Program-made: the position numbers and the translations under genes
From: Spirochaetaceae bacterium
GTDB lineage: Bacteria > Spirochaetota > Spirochaetia > Treponematales > Breznakiellaceae
Reading direction: 5' to 3'
DNA length: 9,309 nt
Assembly: GCA_031284295.1 (NCBI GenBank)
Contig: JAITAE010000131.1
Coordinates: 1-9,309 of the forward strand
Shown here: piece by piece, positions 1-7,547 of the stretch
Position numbering within the stretch: position 1 is the first letter of the stretch
How the letters are laid out: each line of letters begins with the position of its first letter
Notes under the pieces: generated by a model
Seen by the model: only the letters and a program-made list of their open reading frames with translations
The model's database searches: none
What the model was told of the DNA's origin: nothing

Positions 1-155
1 AAAACAACCTTTCCGAACCCGGAACGGAGCGCGTCAAAAACCGAATAATCAAGCAGCGCCTCGCCCGCCGCGCCAATCTTATCCATCTGCTTAAGTCCGC
101 CGTAGCGGCTTCCCATGCCGGCCGCCAGCACAACAAGGACAGGTTTTCGTTTCAT
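1..155 (-). CDS. Sugar-phosphate nucleotidyltransferase, N-terminal part (cut by window edge)
   Basis: The reverse strand from the ATG at 155-153 encodes 51 residues before the window ends, so the C-terminal part lies outside. Residues 10-23 read LAAGMGSRYGGLKQ. This is the nucleotide-binding signature (G-x-G-x-R followed by a conserved K) of the NTP_transferase fold, which joins a nucleoside triphosphate to a sugar phosphate to make an activated NDP-sugar. The preceding residues (VLVVLAAG) form the first beta strand of that fold. Only the N-terminus is visible, so the sugar and nucleotide cannot be told. An ATG at 159-157 is out of frame. No strong ribosome binding site is seen just upstream. 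The gene is divergent from the HIT gene, so both promoters should lie in 156-401. Family assignment is good; specific function is open. Confidence 0.8.
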   Translation of the reverse strand, partial: MKRKPVLVVLAAGMGSRYGGLKQMDKIGAAGEALLDYSVFDALRSGFGKVV

Positions 156-189
156 GCATAAAGGGTAAACGCAAAAAACCCCGTATTCA

Positions 190-223
190 ATACCCCGCCG
201 CCCCGCCAGCCCCACCATTGGGG
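190..223. repeat. GC-rich palindromic repeat, copy 1
   Basis: The 12-base core ATACCCCGCCGC (190-201) occurs again at 6153-6164 and, with one change, at 6272-6283. Here it is followed by a small hairpin with arms cccca (210-214) and tgggg (219-223) and then tttt. A second small palindrome, gtatt-c-aatac, spans 183-193 and overlaps the core. All three copies lie in non-coding DNA and are tied to hairpins. I read them as members of a dispersed palindromic repeat family (REP-like). A role as a terminator or mRNA end signal is possible but unproven. Confidence 0.45.
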
Positions 224-401
224 TTTTAAACACGCGGGTATGTCAGTTGTTATCCTGGTCATCCCTCATTCTTAAATCAGCGTTACCCTGCAAACTTCGA
301 AAGTATACCATAAATCGCAGGTTTTCCGGCGAGGAGTAATACAAAACTCATGCGCGACAAACTGCTGGCGGAAACACATTGATAAGGGTATACTAACGTT
401 T

Positions 402-746
402 ATGAATGATTGCATTTTTTGCGGGATTGCGGAGGGCGCCGTTCCTTCCAAAAAGATTTTTGAGGATGACGAAATATTTGCATTCCACGATATTGAGCCT
501 AAGGCGCCGGTTCATTTTCTTGTGATTCCAAAACGGCACATACAAAACATTATGGAATGCGGCGCCGGAGACGGTCTTTTGTTGGGGAAGCTGCTGTTAA
601 AGGCGCGGGAACTTGCCTGTGAACTTGGCTGCGGCGAGGGCGGGGCGCGTTTTGTGATAAATTGCAAGGCTGACGGCGGACAGACGGTTGACCACTTGCA
701 TATCCATGTTTTGGGCGGACGCAGACTTGGCTGGCCTCCAGGTTAA
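402..746 (+). CDS. HIT-family (histidine triad) nucleotide hydrolase, HinT-like
   Basis: The 114-residue protein has the full length expected of a HinT-type histidine triad protein. These small dimeric cytosolic enzymes hydrolyse nucleoside phosphoramidates and aminoacyl-AMP. Residues 98-104 read HLHIHVL, the H-x-H-x-H triad, with H100 expected to be the nucleophile. The upstream block HDIEPKAPVHFLVIPKRH (29-46) is the conserved nucleotide-binding part. C4 and C7 (CIFC) match the N-terminal zinc-binding pair found in many bacterial members. The C-terminal WPPG ending is typical of the family. The ATG at 402 is the only sensible start, but the nearest Shine-Dalgarno-like bases (aaggg, 384-388) sit 13 bases away, further than normal. 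A TATACT box at 389-394 lies directly upstream, so a nearly leaderless transcript is possible. The gene leads the plus-strand cluster with the exported protein and aroDE. Physiological substrate is unknown. Confidence 0.93.
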   Translation: MNDCIFCGIAEGAVPSKKIFEDDEIFAFHDIEPKAPVHFLVIPKRHIQNIMECGAGDGLLLGKLLLKARELACELGCGEGGARFVINCKADGGQTVDHLHIHVLGGRRLGWPPG

Positions 747-759
747 GGCGCGCCTGAGT

Positions 760-1266
760 TTGCGGCGCAAATTCCGCCCGGTTTTCGTATTTTTGGGTAT
801 CGCCGCTGCCGGTGTTTTGCGCGCCGATGGGCAGGAAGCGCCGGCGCATTTACAGCAGACGGCGCTTAAGGCGGCGCTTAAAGAGGCCCGCGCGGTGGCG
901 GCGCTTGACGCGGTGAGCCTTATAGGAATGAGCGTTTCGGAACTTATTGAAAACTTTGGGGCGCCTAATACTGTTTACACTTCGCGGGGCATTGAGCCGT
1001 GGCAGGACGATGTTGTTTTTGAGTATTCCGGCGTTGATTTTTACATATATAGGGACAAGGTTTGGCAGCTTGGCCTTGATGCGGGCTATGGCATAGAAAA
1101 GGGCGACCCCCGCGCGGCGGTACTTTTGGTGCTGGGCGAGGGTGCGCAGGATAAAGAAAAATATATTTTAGGAAGACTGCGCGACACAAGCTGGCCCCTT
1201 GAATGGCGTTTCAATATAGAAAACGGCAAGGTGAGCGCAATATACCTATACAGAACGGATTATTGA
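760..1266 (+). CDS. Unrecognised probable exported protein
   Basis: I do not recognise a named family. The frame is open from before 688 and an ATG exists there, but that start would overlap the HIT gene by 59 bases and place a long tail before the signal sequence. The TTG at 760, 13 bases after the HIT stop, gives a 168-residue protein that begins with a classic signal peptide: basic RRKFR, then the hydrophobic stretch PVFVFLGIAAAGVL, then a polar region (RADGQE). I therefore expect export to the periplasm or envelope. The mature part has an alanine-rich helix and then, from about GMSVSELIENFGAP, a compact region rich in aromatic beta strands (VVFEYSGVDFYIYRDKVWQL). The G-M-x-x-x-E-L-x-x-x-F-G-x-P opening recalls SmpA/OmlA (BamE)-like domains, but that is only a resemblance. 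The ribosome site is weak (aagg, 745-748). Its stop TGA directly abuts the aroDE ATG, implying coupled translation. Confidence 0.7.
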   Translation: MRRKFRPVFVFLGIAAAGVLRADGQEAPAHLQQTALKAALKEARAVAALDAVSLIGMSVSELIENFGAPNTVYTSRGIEPWQDDVVFEYSGVDFYIYRDKVWQLGLDAGYGIEKGDPRAAVLLVLGEGAQDKEKYILGRLRDTSWPLEWRFNIENGKVSAIYLYRTDY

Positions 1267-2754
1267 ATGACAAAGGTATGTCTCTGTTTGACAGGAAAAA
1301 CGATAGACCGGGATTTGGATATGCTCAAAAAGTACCGTCCCTATATCGATATAGCGGAACTGAGGGTGGATTGCCTTTTACACGAGGAGCGCTTTTCGAT
1401 ACGGCGTTTTCCTGAACTGGCGGGCCTCCCCGTCATTCTGACGATACGCCGCCGCAGCGACGGCGGCAGCTTTGAAATGGGTGAAAGTTCGCGTATCACC
1501 CTTCTATCCAGGGCGCTGGCCTTTGCCGAGGTTGATGTACGGCGTAACTTCGCGTATGTTGACCTTGAGGAGGAGTTGGAATTACCCGGCCTGGAGGAGG
1601 CCGCCCGCACCTTCGGCACCAGGATAATCCGCTCATTTCACAGTTTCAAAGGGCCGTATGATAAACTGACCGGCAGGATACGTTCCATGTACCGTGTGGG
1701 GGACGAAATCGTCAAGGCGGCAATTAAGGCGGATAGCCTTGACGATGTTACACAACTGTTCAGAATATCCCGTGAACTGGGTGACATGGAAAAAATTCTG
1801 CTGTGCATGGGGGATAACGCGGTTTGTACCCGAATTCTGTCTGAAAAACTAGGCTCTCATGTCTGCTATACCTCGGTTAAAGGAGAGGCTGACTTTCCTC
1901 CCGCCGCTTCCGGACAGCTTGATCCCGTTGAACTGGCGGACTTGTACCGTTTTCGTTCCATCACCAAAAACGTGAAAATCTATGGCATACTCGGTTATCC
2001 GCTAAAGGCGACATCCAGCCCTTCCTTCTTTAACAAGGTGTTCGGACGCGAAAACAAGGATGCTGTTTATATTCCGTTTCCTTCGCAGACGCCGGATAAG
2101 TTTTTCAGTCTTGCCGATGAGATAGGGCTGCTGGGCGCTTCAGTTACCGTGCCGCATAAGGAGGCCGTGTTGTCGCGCCTGTCATCCATGTCCGGGCAGG
2201 TTCAATCTGTCGGGGCCTGCAACACGATTGTGCGTACCGAAAACGGCTGGGGCGGCTATAATACCGACACGGAAGGCTTTTCCGGTTCGTTGTTGGATTT
2301 TACAAGGTGCAAAGATTTTAAGGGAAAACGTATAACGATAGTTGGCGCGGGCGGCGCGGCGCGGGCTGTGACATCCGAGATTCACCGGCTCAAAGGAAAG
2401 GCGCTGATTCTGAACAGAGGCAAACTCCGCGCGGAGCAGCTTGCCGGCATTTACGACTTTGAATACGGCGAATTCGATCCGGACGGCCTGAAGCGCATCA
2501 AGAAATTCTCAGACATAATCGTTCAAACAACGTCTGTAGGTATGGAGCCGGATATCACGGACGACCCGTTAAGCGGCTATCAATTTACCGGCAAAGAAGT
2601 GGTGATGGATATTATCTACAAACCGGAACGTACCGCGATGCTGGAACGCGCCGCCAAGGCGGGTTGCCGTGTTCTGAACGGCGCGGATATGCTGCTGCGG
2701 CAGGCCAAACTACAGTATCAGCATTTCTTTGGCAGAAAGTATCCATTTGAATAG
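1267..2754 (+). CDS. aroDE: Bifunctional 3-dehydroquinate dehydratase (type I) / shikimate dehydrogenase
   Basis: This 495-residue fusion catalyses two consecutive steps of the shikimate pathway: 3-dehydroquinate to 3-dehydroshikimate, then NADPH-dependent reduction to shikimate. Residues 1 to about 230 are a type I AroD barrel. ELRVD (31-35), RSFHSF with H125 as the catalytic histidine, and K150 in IVKAA as the likely Schiff-base lysine are all present. Residues from about 237 to the end are AroE. SVTVPHK carries the catalytic K298; GACNT (316-320) and YNTD with catalytic D334 follow. GAGGAAR (360-366) and NRGKLR (383-388) form the NADP site, and the closing NGADMLLRQA block is present. In the substrate-entry motif, SPSFFN has phenylalanine where many AroE proteins have histidine. 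The ATG directly follows the previous stop with no strong Shine-Dalgarno, so translation is probably coupled. The fusion is full length with no gap. Similar fusions are known in plants, chlamydiae and some spirochaetes. Confidence 0.95.
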   Translation: MTKVCLCLTGKTIDRDLDMLKKYRPYIDIAELRVDCLLHEERFSIRRFPELAGLPVILTIRRRSDGGSFEMGESSRITLLSRALAFAEVDVRRNFAYVDLEEELELPGLEEAARTFGTRIIRSFHSFKGPYDKLTGRIRSMYRVGDEIVKAAIKADSLDDVTQLFRISRELGDMEKILLCMGDNAVCTRILSEKLGSHVCYTSVKGEADFPPAASGQLDPVELADLYRFRSITKNVKIYGILGYPLKATSSPSFFNKVFGRENKDAVYIPFPSQTPDKFFSLADEIGLLGASVTVPHKEAVLSRLSSMSGQVQSVGACNTIVRTENGWGGYNTDTEGFSGSLLDFTRCKDFKGKRITIVGAGGAARAVTSEIHRLKGKALILNRGKLRAEQLAGIYDFEYGEFDPDGLKRIKKFSDIIVQTTSVGMEPDITDDPLSGYQFTGKEVVMDIIYKPERTAMLERAAKAGCRVLNGADMLLRQAKLQYQHFFGRKYPFE

Positions 2755-2846
2755 GGTCGACTTAAAAAACCCGCGTGTTCGGCATTAAGACCGCCGGTAT
2801 GGACTCCCGCTTTCGATGATCTCTCCCCGCCTCTGGCGATAAAGCT

Positions 2847-2878
2847 CGAAACCTGCCCAAAGGACACGGGAAGTTTCG
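2847..2878. terminator. Hairpin in the convergent gap between aroDE and the PHP gene
   Basis: An inverted repeat with arms cgaaac (2847-2852) and gtttcg (2873-2878) encloses a second short ccc/ggg pairing (2856-2858 with 2868-2870). It lies immediately beyond the stop codon of the minus-strand PHP gene and between two converging genes, where a terminator is expected. Neither side has a clean run of T, so an intrinsic terminator is only plausible. The rest of the 124-base gap shows nothing else I can name. Confidence 0.35.
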
Positions 2879-3772
2879 TTATGTCGCGGTATAGGCATAA
2901 GAGGCGGCAAGCCCGGCCTTCTCCAGAAACGAGTCGCCTATGGGCTGGCCGCCGCCTGTGTACCCCAGGCGGCGGCCAGGGCGTTTTTCGCCGTGAAAAT
3001 CGCTGCCCGCCGTAACAAGCAAGCCCAGACTTCCGGCTAAATCTTCCAGCCGCCGGCAGACGCGCTCCGTCGCTACGGGATGCCAGGCCTCTATGCCGTC
3101 CAGCCCCTGCACTTTCAGTTCGGCAAGTATGCCGGGCAGCCTGCCCCATGAAACGTACAGTGTTGTCGGATGGGCAAGCACGGTGAGGCCGCCCGATTCG
3201 TGTATCGCGGCGGCGGCCCGGCCAAAATCGGAACCGGCCTTTTGTATGTAAAACGGCTTGCCCTTGCCCAGAAAACTGTCAAAAGCGGCCTGTATACTCC
3301 GTACCTTGCCAAGCTTAACGAGGTACTGTGCAAAATGCGGCCTCCCTATGCAGCCGCCGCCGGCCAGACAGCAGAGTTCTCCGTAATCCGCGTCCACGCC
3401 GGCCTCGCGCATCTTGCCGATTATCAATAAATTACGCCGTTTACGTTCCAGCTTGATCTCCATCATCAGTCCGCTAAAGTCCGGAGACGGCTCTTTGAGA
3501 CCCAAGCCCAGAAGGTGGAATTCACGGAAGGGACTTGCGCCGCCGGGCTTGCCGCCCACCGCCCTGTATTGCCAGTTAATATCAATTTCCGTACCGGGTA
3601 TAAGTTTGATGCCGAGGCGGGCCGCCTCGGATTCCGCTTCGGGAACGCCGTCTATCGTGTCATGGTCGGTAAGCGCCATCGTATTTATGCCGGCATCGTG
3701 TGCGGCGCACACCAATTCCGCGGGACTCAGGTTGCCGTCGGACGCGCTGGAATGGGTATGAAGGTCTATCAC
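2879..3772 (-). CDS. PHP-domain metal-dependent phosphoesterase, TrpH / RNase AM type
   Basis: The protein (297 residues) has all the metal-ligand motifs of a PHP phosphoesterase: DLHTHSSASDG (3-13), TDHDT (35-39), GTEID (60-64), an internal histidine at 86, GRPHFA (143-148), AHP (200-202) and GSDFHG (256-261). This order and length match the TrpH/YciV group. The E. coli member of that group (RNase AM) is a 5'-3' exonuclease that trims RNA 5' ends and degrades short oligonucleotides. Substrate here is inferred from family only; a nucleotide or sugar-phosphate phosphatase activity is an alternative. The start is GTG at 3772-3770. It overlaps the upstream TGA stop in a GTGA arrangement, so its translation is coupled to the zinc-ribbon gene. 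It is the last gene of the groEL-side cluster. No signal peptide or membrane segment is seen, so it is cytosolic. Confidence 0.9.
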   Translation of the reverse strand: MIDLHTHSSASDGNLSPAELVCAAHDAGINTMALTDHDTIDGVPEAESEAARLGIKLIPGTEIDINWQYRAVGGKPGGASPFREFHLLGLGLKEPSPDFSGLMMEIKLERKRRNLLIIGKMREAGVDADYGELCCLAGGGCIGRPHFAQYLVKLGKVRSIQAAFDSFLGKGKPFYIQKAGSDFGRAAAAIHESGGLTVLAHPTTLYVSWGRLPGILAELKVQGLDGIEAWHPVATERVCRRLEDLAGSLGLLVTAGSDFHGEKRPGRRLGYTGGGQPIGDSFLEKAGLAASYAYTAT

Positions 3773-4182
3773 CGGAGTTTTTTCGCCTTGCTGCCGCGCT
3801 TCCCGCCGCTTATACAGTGTACGCAGCCCTGCACCCGCACCTCCGGCTTGCCGGGAGTCTGCCAGATGCGGGCTACCAGGTATTCACCGGTGGAAAGCTC
3901 TGCCCCGCAAACGGGGCAGAGCCGCCGCCTTTCTCCGTCCAGGCAGTATCCGCACCCTGAAATATGCAAAAGTCTGTAGGGCCGTCCGCTCGGTGGAAGA
4001 ATTTTTGATTTAACATTATCGCCTTTTTCTAATCGTGCGGCGCAGATTGGACACGTATGAGCGCCTACCCGGCCATTTTCGGGGATAGCCGTCGTACCCT
4101 TACAGGCGGACACTGTACCATCCGCATTTTTACCGCGTCCCGGAAAAAATGAAAGGTATAAAAATAAAAAAATCGCGGCCAA
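3769..4182 (-). CDS. Membrane-anchored double zinc-ribbon protein, family not recognised
   Basis: From the TTG at 4182-4180 the protein has 137 residues, but the true start is uncertain. The frame is open right back to the groEL stop (4224-4222), and the codons between extend the hydrophobic segment from 15 to about 27 residues. No ATG or GTG exists there, only CTG at 4218 and 4209. The N-terminus is a single membrane helix. The rest is polar and basic, with two similar cysteine modules: C44-x2-C47 with C77-x2-C80, and C89-x2-C92 with C120-x2-C123. Each has a CPxC first knuckle (CPIC, CPVC) and a GCxxC second knuckle (GCGYC, GCVHC), about 27-29 residues apart, as in zinc ribbons. A basic tail (GGKRGSKAKKLR) ends the protein. 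It is probably an inner-membrane protein with a metal-binding domain; a redox or nucleic-acid role cannot be chosen. It lies between groEL and the PHP gene and overlaps the latter by 4 bases. Confidence 0.65.
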   Translation of the reverse strand: MAAIFLFLYLSFFPGRGKNADGTVSACKGTTAIPENGRVGAHTCPICAARLEKGDNVKSKILPPSGRPYRLLHISGCGYCLDGERRRLCPVCGAELSTGEYLVARIWQTPGKPEVRVQGCVHCISGGKRGSKAKKLR

Positions 4183-4221
4183 AAAAAGTATGACCGCGAT
4201 TCCAAACAGACTGTTCAGGGT

Positions 4222-5883
<1,662 letters not shown>

Positions 5884-5889
5884 TTAACC

Positions 5890-5913
5890 CTGTCCCCGTC
5901 GATAACAGGACAG
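5890..5913 (-). promoter_or_regulatory. Hairpin in the groEL 5' untranslated region
   Basis: Inverted arms ctgtcc (5890-5895) and ggacag (5908-5913) surround a 12-base loop, with an alternative register cctgt/acagg (5889-5893 and 5905-5909). It ends about nine bases before the groEL Shine-Dalgarno (5874-5880). It could affect mRNA stability or translation of groEL. It is not CIRCE and does not pair with the ribosome site, so it is not a standard RNA thermometer. Confidence 0.3.
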
Positions 5914-5930
5914 TTTCTAACGCGGGACAT

Positions 5931-6146
5931 GGTTTACCGTATTTTGATTATGTGCCGCCAGACGACGGCTTTTATGAATACAATGCTCCTTTATTCAAAA
6001 AAAGTCAATACGCTCGCCAGGCGGCACAGGCCGCTTTTAATACGCCGGTGGATTCGGTTGTTGTCACTACCGAATTTTGGGTGATGTTCCAAAATTATTG
6101 GATCAGAGACAGCCTTCCCAAAAACCAGACGTTCATTCTGCTTTGG
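5931..6146 (+). pseudogene. Possible gene remnant without a start codon
   Basis: The plus-strand frame starting at codon 5931 reads as plausible protein for about 70 residues, including YFDYVPPDDGFYEYNAP, FNTPVDSVVVTTEFW and VMFQNYWIRDSLPKNQTF. Codon choice resembles the real genes and the composition is protein-like. The only ATG in this frame (5859) lies over the groEL start and ribosome site and is not credible. The first later candidate, GTG at 5952, has no ribosome site. The reading ends by running into the palindromic repeat at 6145, which contributes the residues GLIPRRSAA. I infer a 3' fragment of a lost gene with its distal end replaced by the repeat; chance open frame is the alternative. 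I do not recognise the protein. Confidence 0.3.
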
Positions 6147-6174
6147 GGTTTAATACCCCGCCGCTCTGCGGCGG
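6145..6174. repeat. GC-rich palindromic repeat, copy 2
   Basis: Two overlapping hairpins are visible: ggggt (6145-6149) with acccc (6155-6159), and a perfect 7-base stem ccgccgc (6158-6164) with gcggcgg (6168-6174) around a 3-base loop. The core ATACCCCGCCGC (6153-6164) is identical to positions 190-201. The two stems are mutually exclusive in part. This is the best-formed copy of the repeat family in the window. Confidence 0.5.
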
Positions 6175-6274
6175 TTAGAATCAGTAACACTTACAAAAAA
6201 ATGGTAGTAAACCCCCATACTATAAATTTCCTTACCCGATCGAACCTAGTAAACAATGCAACGCTTACATGATA

Positions 6275-6309
6275 CTCCGCCGCAAAGTTTGCGACTTCAG
6301 GGCGGGGAG
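6275..6309. repeat. GC-rich palindromic repeat, copy 3 (diverged)
   Basis: The core ATACTCCGCCGC (6272-6283) differs from the other two copies by one base. It is followed by the near-perfect palindrome cgcaaa-g-tttgcg (6281-6293). An outer pairing of ccgcc (6277-6281) with ggcgg (6301-6305) is also possible. It lies about 120 bases from copy 2 in the same orientation. Confidence 0.4.
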
Positions 6310-6494
6310 GTTCATTTTGACTTTAGAAATGCGGCTATGATATTTATAAAAAACGGTATCTATTCCGTCACCTGCGGATATACAGATAAAACCGGCGGAA
6401 TGAAGGAGATTTTGACCCGAAAGGGACTGACGGGGAAAGGCGGCTTTAATCATCAGGGACCTGGCGGGTTGAACCCGGGACGGAAACGCGGAGC

Positions 6495-6593
6495 GGCGCA
6501 AGGGATAGAAGCGGAATAACGCCGCCCGGCGCCCAGCGCCATGCGGCGTTATTATAGCGGATAGCCCGACCGTCCCGCAGGGACGGATGCGCC
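6495..6593 (+). ncRNA. Structured RNA candidate, Flavo-1-like three-stem element
   Basis: Three stems nest as a compact junction. Closing stem: ggcgca (6495-6500) with tgcgcc (6588-6593). First arm: an 11-base perfect stem (6515-6525 with 6543-6553) continued by ggcgc (6528-6532) and gcgcc (6536-6540) after a 2x2 internal loop. Second arm: ccgtccc (6570-6576) with gggacgg (6580-6586) around a 3-base loop. The unpaired joints read agggatagaagcgg (6501-6514) and tatagcggatagcccga (6553-6569), so AGCGGA occurs on both sides of the first arm. From memory, AAGGGAUnGnAGCGGA...UAUAGCGGAUAGCCCGACC with these two hairpins is the layout of Flavo-1 RNAs, found mostly in Flavobacteria and in some spirochaetes. 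I could not run a covariance search. Function of that family is unknown; a small RNA is presumed. A terminator pair is the alternative, but neither hairpin is followed by a good T run. Confidence 0.55.
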
Positions 6594-6614
6594 CAATTTT
6601 AAAAACAAAGGGAT

Positions 6615-6641
6615 GGTTCTAAAATGCCGGATTTTTGAACC
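6615..6641. terminator. Hairpin downstream of the PAP2 gene
   Basis: Symmetrical stem: ggttc (6615-6619) with gaacc (6637-6641), one T/T mismatch, then aaaat (6621-6625) with atttt (6631-6635), loop gccgg. On the minus strand it lies 57 bases past the PAP2 stop and is followed after a few bases by ctttgttttt, so it may end the dapB-dapA-PAP2 transcript. The T run is displaced from the stem, which makes this a moderate call. A tandem 9-base direct repeat (acacaatcg, 6642-6650 and 6651-6659) adjoins it. Confidence 0.4.
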
Positions 6642-6698
6642 ACACAATCGACACAATCGACCGGACAAGCGCACCAGGCCGTTTTGCCCGACCTTGAA

Positions 6699-7547
6699 TC
6701 AACGCCAAGCGCCGCTGCGGGTGAAATATTTGTGGACCAGGCTTTTTGCCAGCGCAAAAGAAGCCAGACCGAGCGCCGCCCCTACCGTTACATCCGACAG
6801 AAAATGACGGCCATATATCATGCGTGAAACCATAACCGTAAGCCCGAAAAGCAGGGCCAACGCAAGTATCAGACCGGTGTATTTTTTCAGACCGTCAATG
6901 AAGCGGGGCCAAAAGGCAAACCAGACGGCGCACATAGCGGCAAAGGAATGTCCCGATGGGAACGACTTAAAATCGTCCGCTCCCCCGCCACCCTGCGGGA
7001 TGTACCATTTTGTAAACTGTTCCGCGATGTTATCCATAGTATAGAAAGTATAGAATCGTTGCCTGCCCCAAATCGTTTTGAGTGCCTGCAAAATCGTATA
7101 GCCGAACGTAAGCGCTATGAGCCCGGTCAGGGCCACCGCCAACAGCTCGTCAGGCTTTTTTTTCGCGAACGGCAGCGCCGCAAGGAAAAATAAAAACATG
7201 ACAACGCACGCAATGACGGCCAAAACAGCGGCGGGAGCTTTGCTTCTCTGTACGTACACATAAACTACCGTGCCGTACAGAAAGACGGCGATACAGAGAA
7301 GCGCGGCGAAAACCGTTATTACCGTGGAAGTTTTCATCGTGCGCCGCTTTTCAAACAGCACGGCAAACAGCATCGCGGGCGCTATGAGCTCGACCCCGAT
7401 CTGCGGCAACATCCCGGCGGCCTCAAAGAATTCGGAAAAAGAGCTATTTGGGTTGTAAAGCCATACGGCTATCTGTAAATCAAAGAAAGACGCGACAACA
7501 AGCAAAACACCGGCTGTAATAGATAATAAAATTATATACCTTTTCAT
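6699..7547 (-). CDS. PAP2-superfamily integral membrane phosphatase
   Basis: The protein has 282 residues and several hydrophobic segments (roughly 5-22, 51-66, 75-97, 105-126, 135-155, 203-214, 225-241, 253-270), so it sits in the inner membrane. The three PAP2 phosphatase motifs are present in order. Motif 1 is K157-x6-R164, in KTIWGRQRF. Motif 2 is FPSGH (196-200). Motif 3 is SRMIYGRHFLSD (241-252), with S-R-x5-H-x3-D, where H248 is the expected nucleophile. Motif 1 ends RF where RP is usual; the rest is canonical. Substrates of the family are lipid phosphates such as phosphatidic acid, phosphatidylglycerol phosphate or undecaprenyl pyrophosphate, and sequence alone does not choose. The ATG at 7547-7545 overlaps the dapA stop (ATGA), indicating coupled translation. 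A link to cell-wall lipid recycling is inference from this context. Confidence 0.9.
   Translation of the reverse strand: MKRYIILLSITAGVLLVVASFFDLQIAVWLYNPNSSFSEFFEAAGMLPQIGVELIAPAMLFAVLFEKRRTMKTSTVITVFAALLCIAVFLYGTVVYVYVQRSKAPAAVLAVIACVVMFLFFLAALPFAKKKPDELLAVALTGLIALTFGYTILQALKTIWGRQRFYTFYTMDNIAEQFTKWYIPQGGGGADDFKSFPSGHSFAAMCAVWFAFWPRFIDGLKKYTGLILALALLFGLTVMVSRMIYGRHFLSDVTVGAALGLASFALAKSLVHKYFTRSGAWR

Larger units (their letters stand above)
5914..6494. other. Gene-poor intergenic region upstream of groEL
   Basis: No complete protein gene is supported here. From left to right it holds the groEL upstream region, a start-less coding-like stretch on the plus strand (about 5931-6146), a hairpin repeat (6145-6174), a stretch with no clear signal (6180-6265), a second hairpin repeat (6275-6309), and a promoter-like plus-strand stretch (TTGACT at 6317-6322, TATGAT at 6336-6341). 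A perfect 6-base palindrome with arms cgggtt/aacccg (6465-6477) precedes the RNA-like element. For groEL on the minus strand, a TTGACT (complement of 6003-6008) and a CATAAT box (complement of 5947-5952) exist but are not correctly spaced with each other, so I do not name a promoter. Confidence 0.5.

Noticed and set aside
688..759. ATG at 688 as the start of the exported protein
   Set aside because: It would overlap the HIT gene by 59 bases and add residues with no signal-peptide logic; the TTG at 760 gives a proper signal peptide.
550..849. Minus-strand open frame across the HIT gene
   Set aside because: It is the shadow of strongly supported coding sequence, with Arg/Pro-rich composition and no family features.
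229..2779. 11-base sequence aacacgcgggt at 229-239 with its complement at 2769-2779
   Set aside because: Matches of this length are expected by chance in about 9 kb and there is no further similarity around them.
6461..6480. T-arm-like sequence cgggttgaacccg suggesting a tRNA
   Set aside because: The loop lacks the TTCRA pattern and no acceptor, D or anticodon arms fit around it.
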